Below are positions 5,397-11,004 of a stretch of 11,004 nt of DNA, piece by piece. Position 1 is the first letter of the stretch. Each line of letters opens with the position of its first letter. The stretch lies in contig CAMPJY010000092.1 of the NCBI GenBank assembly GCA_946887025.1, positions 1 to 11,004 on the forward strand, given 5' to 3'. This DNA is from an uncultured Salinimicrobium sp. Its GTDB lineage: Bacteria; Bacteroidota; Bacteroidia; Flavobacteriales; Flavobacteriaceae. The position numbers and the translations under genes were made by a program. A model generated the notes under the pieces. That model was not told the origin of the DNA and ran no database searches. It worked only from the letters and a program-made list of their open reading frames with translations.

Positions 5397-7472
5397 ATGA
5401 GAAAGTTCGTGCTTTCACTATTCTTTTTGTTTTCAATCCTCGCACTCCAGGCTCAGGAATTAAAAATCTCAGCTGAAACGGGTAATGTCTCCCGGGTGAT
5501 CAACAACGGCTTCATAGAACTGGAGGTTAAAGGGGGAGAACCTCCATATACGTATCACTGGTCGGACCAGAACACCGGCCTGAGCTCCCCGAGAGCCGAG
5601 GGGCTTACTGAGGGAATTCCATATGAGGTCATTGTGACCGATAGTCAGGGCCATTCCACCACCCAATCTTTTAAAATCAAAGCGGAGGCAATTACGGAAC
5701 ATTTCAACGGGGCTTTTGTTCCGCTGGTAGAAAGCATGGAGGCCTTTCTTTTCTGGGACCCATTCAGCAGCTTCGGGATCTACGACCCCAAGGTATACAG
5801 CGAGAAGAAAAACGTGCCCGTTCCCGGCTGGGAAAGCGGGATCGAAGACAGGTTCATTCTCAAGGAATGGAAAGTCCAAGAGGGGGCCCACGTGGAAGAG
5901 GGAGAACTGATAGCGGTTGTTGAATCGACGCAGCAGGGAGATATAGAGGTTTATGCGAATGCTACCGGAAAGCTACAGTATTTCACGCCTGAAGGCGAGG
6001 TTATATACAATTCCGAGAACCAGGAACACGTGATAGAGGTCGGAGCCCATAACCTGGCGGCGATCGAATATGACGAGCCGGTGCTCCTGACGCATCCAAA
6101 TGGAGACCCGTTAAAACATACTATCCCTTTTATTGTCATCTGGTTGATTCTCGGAGCAGCCTTCTTCACCGTTAAAATGGGCTTCATCAATTTCACAGGT
6201 GTAAAACATTCCTTACAACTCGCGAAAGGAAAATATGACGATCCCGATGCCCCGGGTAAGATCACCCATTTCCAGACCATGGCCACTGCCGTCTCGGCCA
6301 CCGTAGGGCTCGGGAATATCGCAGGGGTTGCGGTTGCCATCTCCCTTGGCGGGGCCGGTGCGACCTTCTGGATGGTGCTTGCAGGGATCCTCGGGATGTC
6401 CGCCAAGTTCGTGGAATGCAGCCTTGGGGTAAAGTACCGCTTTATCAATTCCGAAGGCAGGATATTTGGCGGACCGATGAACTACCTGCGCTATGGTCTG
6501 GAGAAAAGGAATATGAAAGGTCTGGGGAAATTCCTCGCGGCCCTTTTCGCGGTGCTTTGTATTGGTGCAACTTTGGGCGCAGGAAACATGTTCCAGTCCA
6601 ACCAGTCCTATGAGATCCTCGCAGGCCAGTTTGAGTTCATTCAGGGGAACGGTTTCTATTTCGGGATCGTTTTTGCCGTGCTGGTAGGCGCGGTAATTCT
6701 TGGGGGAATCGAAAGTATTGGAAGGGTTACCGGAAAGATCGTTCCTGTGATGGCGGGGATCTACGTGCTGGCAGCCTTCACGGTGATCGGCGTGAATATT
6801 GAGAACTTAGGACCCGCAGTGGAAGCCATCTTCAATGGGGCTTTTAATGCCACGGCCCTGAAAGGTGGATTTATAGGGGTGATGATCGTTGGGTTCCAGC
6901 GTGCAGCCTTCTCCAGCGAGATGGGAGTAGGATCAGCGGCCATTGCCCACAGTGCCGGGAAGACCCGACATTCTTCTTCCGAAGGTTATGTGGCCTTACT
7001 CGAACCTTTTATTGATACGGTGGTGATCTGTACCCTGACAGCCCTTGTATTGATCTTCACAGGAATGCACGAGGTTCAGGGCGTTGGCGGGGTCCAGCTG
7101 ACCTCAGATGCCTTTGCCACGGTGATTTCCTGGTTCCCTTACCTGTTATCCCTGGTGGTGCTGCTTTTCGCCTTTTCGACCACGATTTCCTGGTCGTACT
7201 ACGGCATGCGCGCCTGGACTTATCTCTTCGGAAGAAGTGTCAAAAGCGAATTGGTATACAAGCTCATTTTCCTCGTTTTTGTGGTAATAGGAGCTTCCAT
7301 AGGATTAGGAGCTGTGCTGAGTTTTGCCGATATGATGTTGCTGTCCATGGCTTTTCCCAACATTATAGGACTTTATATAATGGCCGGGGAAGTAAAGAAA
7401 GACCTCACGGAGTACAATCGCAAGCTTAAGGCGGGAGAGCTGTTCACCCAGGAACCCAAGGCAGCGGCTTAA
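5397..7472 (+). CDS. AGCS-family sodium:amino-acid symporter with SprB-like and lipoyl-like N-terminal domains
   Basis: The 691-aa inner-membrane protein should cotransport alanine or glycine with Na+. The AGCS core spans about residues 243-680 with multiple hydrophobic helices. Its hallmark segments are SATVGLGNIAG (300-310) and GGAGATFWMV (318-327), which matches the family signature except that the second Trp of the usual WMW is Val327. AGCS proteins are usually about 440-550 aa, so roughly 200 residues are extra. Residues 1-20 form a signal peptide ending in LQAQ. Residues about 21-95 resemble a SprB repeat (GGEPPYTYHWSD, then VTDSQG). Residues about 155-226 resemble a lipoyl/biotinyl barrel (EWKVQEGAHVEEGELIAVVES), but the loop that normally carries the modified Lys reads ESTQQ. 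The ATG at 5397 gives a good signal peptide. The domain order implies that the extension faces the periplasm. It is convergent with the next gene. Confidence 0.88.
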   Translation: MRKFVLSLFFLFSILALQAQELKISAETGNVSRVINNGFIELEVKGGEPPYTYHWSDQNTGLSSPRAEGLTEGIPYEVIVTDSQGHSTTQSFKIKAEAITEHFNGAFVPLVESMEAFLFWDPFSSFGIYDPKVYSEKKNVPVPGWESGIEDRFILKEWKVQEGAHVEEGELIAVVESTQQGDIEVYANATGKLQYFTPEGEVIYNSENQEHVIEVGAHNLAAIEYDEPVLLTHPNGDPLKHTIPFIVIWLILGAAFFTVKMGFINFTGVKHSLQLAKGKYDDPDAPGKITHFQTMATAVSATVGLGNIAGVAVAISLGGAGATFWMVLAGILGMSAKFVECSLGVKYRFINSEGRIFGGPMNYLRYGLEKRNMKGLGKFLAALFAVLCIGATLGAGNMFQSNQSYEILAGQFEFIQGNGFYFGIVFAVLVGAVILGGIESIGRVTGKIVPVMAGIYVLAAFTVIGVNIENLGPAVEAIFNGAFNATALKGGFIGVMIVGFQRAAFSSEMGVGSAAIAHSAGKTRHSSSEGYVALLEPFIDTVVICTLTALVLIFTGMHEVQGVGGVQLTSDAFATVISWFPYLLSLVVLLFAFSTTISWSYYGMRAWTYLFGRSVKSELVYKLIFLVFVVIGASIGLGAVLSFADMMLLSMAFPNIIGLYIMAGEVKKDLTEYNRKLKAGELFTQEPKAAA

Positions 7473-7524
7473 TTCAGGCCCTCCCCCTCCGGGCTTAAAA
7501 GTTCGGGCAGTTCAGGGTTTTGAT

Positions 7525-8673
7525 TTATGCCGGGAACTGGCGTACCAGCTCCATTAATATCTCGTACACCGATATCCCCCGTGCCCGCAGGTCGTCGGTA
7601 TTCACCTGTACGGCCACTGCGAGCTCAGCGTCCGGAAAATAGACAGCATCGGTGACATAGCCGGGATACCAGCCACTATGCCCGTAGCTCAGGCCATATT
7701 TTCCTCCGGGGCGGATCTGCACTCCCAGTCCGTAATAATGCCCCTCCCCTGTCTTGGCAGGTACCTGCTTCCGCATCTGTTCGCGATTTTCTTCGGAAAT
7801 GACCACCAGATGATAAAGTTCCTTCGACCAGGTGGCCAGGTCCATAACATTGGAAACGAATCCCCCGCCGGCCCATTCGAACTGCGGATTGAAGACTAAT
7901 CGTCCGTTTTCCATCATCGGTCCGTGGAAGGGAAAGGGACTTTGGGTTCCGGAATAACCCACAGCCATATTATCCAGCTCCTGATGTACTGAAGCTTCGG
8001 TAGCCTTCAGCCCGTAGGGGTCCAGCAGGTGTTCCCGGATCAGCTGGTACATCTCCACCTCCCCTGTTTTCTCCAGGATATAAGCCATGATCAGGAAATT
8101 AGTATCGGCGTAGCTCCAGTCCGTACCCGCTTCAAAAAGAGGTTCCGTATCGAATACATAGGAAATGCTTTCGAGCGGATCAAAGGTCCGGGAAGGATCC
8201 TGACTAAATTTCTGCATAAAATCGCCCAGGGGGTAATATTCCGCAATTCCGGAGCTGTGGTTCATCAGCATCCGCATCGTGATACTGGAGGCATTAGGCA
8301 GCCTGTGGAACCAGGGTTCATCCCCTATCAGTTCTGAAATAGGATCATCCAGATCATAGAGACCGTTGGTTTCGAGGATTAGTGCAGCCGCCATGAATAA
8401 AGTCTTGCCATTGCTTCCCGAAAGCATCCGGTGCTGCGGGTTCATGGGTGCCATTGTCAGCGAATCAGATACTCCGGTGGCTATATTGATGCTTTCCCCG
8501 TTAGGAAGCAAGGCTGCAAAAGTAGCTCCGGGAAAGTGATGGGTCTGTTGAAGGGAATCCAGTTTCTGCTGAAGTTTCTGCCCCAATTCAAGCGTTTCGG
8601 CAGGGGTCTGAGACTGACTAAAGGAGGAGGTTAACATAATGAGGCAAAGGATCAGGTTTATTTTAATTTTCAT
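7525..8673 (-). CDS. Exported serine hydrolase, beta-lactamase/DD-peptidase family
   Basis: Starting at the ATG read from 8673 gives a 382-aa protein with an immediate signal peptide (KIKINLILCLIMLTSSFSQSQ). An ATG 57 bases upstream would add 19 residues in front of it and is less likely. The class C beta-lactamase-like (Pfam Beta-lactamase) motifs are Ser87-x-x-Lys90 in GSNGK, Tyr188-Ala-Asp190 in WSYADTNF in place of the usual YxN, and His332-Ser-Gly334 in GHSGWYPGY in place of the KTG box. This suggests a periplasmic or secreted esterase, D-aminopeptidase or DD-peptidase acting on peptide or ester substrates; beta-lactam resistance is not implied. No lipobox is seen. It is convergent with the symporter (52-base gap) and divergent from the GT4 gene (169-base gap), so it is probably transcribed alone. 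Confidence 0.88.
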   Translation of the reverse strand: MKIKINLILCLIMLTSSFSQSQTPAETLELGQKLQQKLDSLQQTHHFPGATFAALLPNGESINIATGVSDSLTMAPMNPQHRMLSGSNGKTLFMAAALILETNGLYDLDDPISELIGDEPWFHRLPNASSITMRMLMNHSSGIAEYYPLGDFMQKFSQDPSRTFDPLESISYVFDTEPLFEAGTDWSYADTNFLIMAYILEKTGEVEMYQLIREHLLDPYGLKATEASVHQELDNMAVGYSGTQSPFPFHGPMMENGRLVFNPQFEWAGGGFVSNVMDLATWSKELYHLVVISEENREQMRKQVPAKTGEGHYYGLGVQIRPGGKYGLSYGHSGWYPGYVTDAVYFPDAELAVAVQVNTDDLRARGISVYEILMELVRQFPA

Positions 8674-8731
8674 GGTTTGGTTGTACGTATGCGGAGTAAA
8701 GGTCTGAAAAAATTCTTTTTCTTTCATCATC

Positions 8732-8748
8732 CCCCATTATGTATGGGG
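8732..8748. promoter_or_regulatory. Inverted repeat in the divergent intergenic region
   Basis: CCCCAT (8732-8737) and ATGGGG (8743-8748) are separated by TATGT. The repeat lies 59 bases upstream of the hydrolase start and 95 bases upstream of the GT4 start, where an operator could act on either gene. It could also be an RNA hairpin or chance. TAACTTCA at 8809-8816 is a weak -7-like box for the GT4 gene. Confidence 0.25.
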
Positions 8749-8842
8749 AGGTTGGTACCCGTTTCTGAAAGGAGGCAAGAAAATTTCTTTTTTCTGTAAC
8801 AAAAGTCCTAACTTCAACGTCCTTTAAATAGTACCCTACCAA

Positions 8843-9973
8843 ATGCATTTAGGATTTTTAACCCCCGAGTATCCCCATGCCCGCACCACCCCGGCGGCCG
8901 GTATTGGCACGAGCATCAGGAATATGGCCCTGGCCATTGTTGAAAAAGGGGTACGGGTTTCGGTTTTTGTATACAGCCAGAAAGAGGATCTGATTCTTCA
9001 GGAGGACGGTATCCGGATTCACCTTATTAAGCACCGTAACTACAGATATCTGGGCTGGTTCCTCTACCGAAAATTCCTTCAGAATTACCTGAACAAGTAC
9101 ATCGGTGTCGAAAAGATTGATGCCATAGAAGCCCCGGACTGGACCGGAATTTCCGCTTTTATGAAGCTGAAGGCCCCGCTGGTGATCCGCATGAATGGCA
9201 GCGATGCCTATTTCTGTCAGCTGGAAAACCGGCTTCAGAAGAAAAAGAACTTCTTCTTCGAAAAGACTGCCTTAAAAGCCGCCGACCACCTGCTTTCTGT
9301 GAGTGAATTCACTGCTCAGGAGACGACACGGCTTTTCAGCCTGAAGAAAAAGATCAGGGTCATTCCTAATTCCGTGGATATCAGAAATTTTACCCCTGAT
9401 AATACGGAGGTCGAGCCTTTCAGCATCCTTTATTTCGGAACCATCATCCGCAAAAAAGGGGTGCTGGAACTGGGGGAGATCTTTAACCGAATCGTGCGCA
9501 GCTGCCCTGAGGCCAGACTTTATATTGCCGGGAACGACGTGATAGACCAGAAAACCTTCCTATCCACCCGCGCTCTTTTAATGGATGAATTCAGCCCGGA
9601 AGCCTCAAAAAAGGTGAAATGGCTGGGGATGCTGCCATACCACAGGATCAGGGAACAGATTTCCAAGGCACAGGTAGTGGTGCTGCCGAGTTACGCAGAA
9701 GCCCTGCCCATGGCCTGGCTTGAAGCCATGGCCATGGAAAAGGCCCTGGTCACTTCGAATATCGGCTGGGCCAAGGAAGTTATGGTTGACGGGGAAACCG
9801 GATTTACCGTACACCCTACCGATCATGCAGCCTATGCCGACAGGGTGCTGGAGCTCCTGAAGGATGAGGGGCTTGCCCGGAAAATGGGCGTGAAGGCAAG
9901 GGAGCAGGTGAAGGAAAACTTTTCAGCAGAGCTGGTCGCCAGCCGGAACCGGGAGTTCTACATGAATATTTAA
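8843..9973 (+). CDS. Glycosyltransferase family 4
   Basis: The 376-aa protein has the two-domain GT-B layout of retaining GT4 enzymes. The N-terminal acceptor domain begins with LGFLTPEYPHA, followed by GIGTSIRNMALAIVEKG. The second domain begins near residue 194 (ILYFGTIIRKKGVLELGEIF). The donor-binding E-x7-E motif is Glu286 to Glu294 (EALPMAWLE), followed by KALVTSNIGWAKEVMVDGETGF, which is typical of the family. It should transfer a hexose, amino sugar or similar residue from a nucleotide-sugar to a lipid-linked or surface glycan at the cytoplasmic face of the membrane. The specific sugar cannot be deduced. The second formyltransferase follows 76 bases downstream on the same strand and may be cotranscribed, which suggests that both work on one glycan. 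The ATG at 8843 gives a clean first beta strand; no Shine-Dalgarno is seen. Confidence 0.92.
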   Translation: MHLGFLTPEYPHARTTPAAGIGTSIRNMALAIVEKGVRVSVFVYSQKEDLILQEDGIRIHLIKHRNYRYLGWFLYRKFLQNYLNKYIGVEKIDAIEAPDWTGISAFMKLKAPLVIRMNGSDAYFCQLENRLQKKKNFFFEKTALKAADHLLSVSEFTAQETTRLFSLKKKIRVIPNSVDIRNFTPDNTEVEPFSILYFGTIIRKKGVLELGEIFNRIVRSCPEARLYIAGNDVIDQKTFLSTRALLMDEFSPEASKKVKWLGMLPYHRIREQISKAQVVVLPSYAEALPMAWLEAMAMEKALVTSNIGWAKEVMVDGETGFTVHPTDHAAYADRVLELLKDEGLARKMGVKAREQVKENFSAELVASRNREFYMNI

Positions 9974-10049
9974 AGAAGATTTAAGAATAAAAATCCCGGG
10001 TACTCTTCAGAAAAATCCAAAATTGCGATCTACTTAAAAAGATCATCCC

Positions 10050-10856
10050 TTGAAACTTGTTCTCCTCACCGGCCCCGGGCTGCCGCATAAATATATAGCC
10101 ACCCGATTATCAGAAAATTTCGACCTCGAACTGGTCATTTCCGAAAACAATGCTGAAGATCCGGAAGAGATCTTTCCTGATGGGGAGGCAGAAATGCCTT
10201 TCATAAAAGAGCATTTTCGGAAACGCAGGCAGAGTGAACTGGAATTTTTCGAAGACTACCGGGAATTCCCTGAGGAGGTCCCCCTACGCGAATTGCCAGA
10301 GGGCGAGATCAATTCCGAGGAGATTTCGGAACTGGTAGAGAACATAGCTCCTGATTATATCATCCTTTTTGGGTCCTCCATTCTCCGGAGTTCGCTGATG
10401 GATACCTATCGTAGCCGGATCATTCATCTGCACCTGGGCCTGTTCCCCTACTACAGCGGATGGGCCACCAATCTTTTTCCTTTTTACCACGATGAACCAG
10501 AATGTATAGGAGCTTCCCTTCACCTGGTCAGCGTGGAGCCGGAGGAGGGGGAGATCCTGCACCAGTTACGCCCGGAAATGGAAGCAGAGGACGATCTGCA
10601 CCGCATCGGGAATAAAGTCATTTGGAAGGCCGGGATTCAGCTTCCCGGCGTCCTCCGAGGCTTCGCCAGCCAGAACATCACTCCCCAGCCCCAGATGCCT
10701 GCAGGAAGGATTTGTCTGCAGGAGGATCTCAGCCCTGAGGTGCTGCAGGAGATCTATCGGAAATTCGGGCAGGGAATGATCGAAGGATACCTCCGTGACA
10801 AAGAGCGTCGGGATGCAGCACAGCGAATTGTGGATGCGGACCTGCAGCTGGAATAA
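10050..10856 (+). CDS. Formyltransferase-family protein, paralogue B with altered catalytic triad
   Basis: The 268-aa protein aligns with paralogue A (3748-4554) over its whole length, at roughly 60% identity by eye in the second half, with shared blocks ELVENIAPD, LFGSSIL, ATNLFP, ILHQLRP and DDLHRIGNKVI. At the catalytic positions it differs: residue 126 is His instead of Asn (IHLHLGLFPYY) and residue 165 is Glu instead of Asp (VEPEEGEIL). Only His128 of the triad remains. It may have lost formyl transfer, gained another acyl or ligand specificity, or serve as a binding partner of paralogue A. The reading frame is intact, so this is not simple decay. The start is TTG at 10050, chosen because it leads directly into the first strand KLVLLTGPG, as in paralogue A; the codon before it (CCC) is not a start. 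The GT4 gene lies immediately upstream. Confidence 0.85.
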   Translation: MKLVLLTGPGLPHKYIATRLSENFDLELVISENNAEDPEEIFPDGEAEMPFIKEHFRKRRQSELEFFEDYREFPEEVPLRELPEGEINSEEISELVENIAPDYIILFGSSILRSSLMDTYRSRIIHLHLGLFPYYSGWATNLFPFYHDEPECIGASLHLVSVEPEEGEILHQLRPEMEAEDDLHRIGNKVIWKAGIQLPGVLRGFASQNITPQPQMPAGRICLQEDLSPEVLQEIYRKFGQGMIEGYLRDKERRDAAQRIVDADLQLE

Positions 10857-10889
10857 TCTTCAAGTAAGAATTTGCTGCCTTGCTGGTAC

Positions 10890-10934
10890 AAATCTCCTGA
10901 TTTGGACCCACCGGGTGGCGATTTCCAGATCGCC
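10890..10934. repeat. Cluster of three small inverted repeats after the second formyltransferase
   Basis: Three short inverted repeats follow one another: AAATC-TCCT-GATTT (10890-10903), CCACC-G-GGTGG (10908-10918) and GGCGAT-TTCCAG-ATCGCC (10917-10934). The last two share a base pair of sequence. They begin 33 bases after the stop codon. No T-tract follows. The remaining bases to 11004 show no credible gene. This could be the edge of a dispersed repeat or a 3'-end RNA structure. Confidence 0.4.
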
Positions 10935-11004
10935 GTCTATCAGAATCCAGGATGGTCAACTCAGGCAGGTAGCGGAGCCGAATTTTAAGGCAGTACCTGT
11001 TTAA

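Noticed and set aside
7476..7496. Possible bidirectional terminator between the convergent symporter and hydrolase genes
   Set aside because: The stem (AGGCCC/GGGCTT) is only six pairs with a wobble and a nine-base loop, and neither strand has a following T-tract.
10027..10044. GATCT/AGATC hairpin just upstream of the TTG start of the second formyltransferase
   Set aside because: Five pairs with an eight-base AT-rich loop is too weak to claim translational control.
10795..11004. Open frame of 69 codons at the window end
   Set aside because: It begins inside the second formyltransferase in another frame and then runs through the hairpin cluster; composition is not protein-like.

Overview
The window looks like a chromosomal segment of a Bacteroidota bacterium, most likely a marine-type Flavobacteriaceae member with about 50% GC. 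Three things point there: start sites lack Shine-Dalgarno sequences and are A/T-rich or unstructured, one protein carries a SprB-like repeat domain, and the protein families are typical of that group. No gene was matched to a database, so the taxonomic call is an inference.

Region 1 (1-4554, all + strand) is part of a surface-glycan locus. It holds a 5'-truncated GT-B-type glycosyltransferase-like gene, a hydrolysing UDP-GlcNAc 2-epimerase of the NeuC/GNE type, a NodB-family polysaccharide deacetylase with a large insertion, and a small N10-formyl-tetrahydrofolate-type formyltransferase with an intact Asn-His-Asp triad. Together they suggest synthesis and N-modification (epimerise, deacetylate, formylate) of an amino sugar in an extracellular or envelope polysaccharide. 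No neuA or neuB is present in the window, so sialic acid itself cannot be claimed.

Region 2 (4617-8673) is of more general function: a UspA-type universal stress protein, a sodium:amino-acid symporter (AGCS family) with an unusual secreted N-terminal extension (signal peptide, SprB-like domain, lipoyl-like domain), and a convergent exported serine hydrolase of the beta-lactamase/DD-peptidase fold.

Region 3 (8843-10856, + strand) returns to glycans: a GT4 glycosyltransferase followed by a second formyltransferase. This one is a clear paralogue of the first and the same length (268 aa), but two of its three catalytic residues are replaced. The two paralogues form an imperfect direct repeat flanking about 5.5 kb.

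Intergenic DNA is not bland. Three copies of a palindromic element with a GGACAGGTCG arm sit just after stop codons, a 7-bp tandem repeat lies between the deacetylase and the first formyltransferase, a 339-bp spacer precedes the symporter, and a cluster of small hairpins closes the window. No rRNA, tRNA, CRISPR array, transposase or phage gene was seen.
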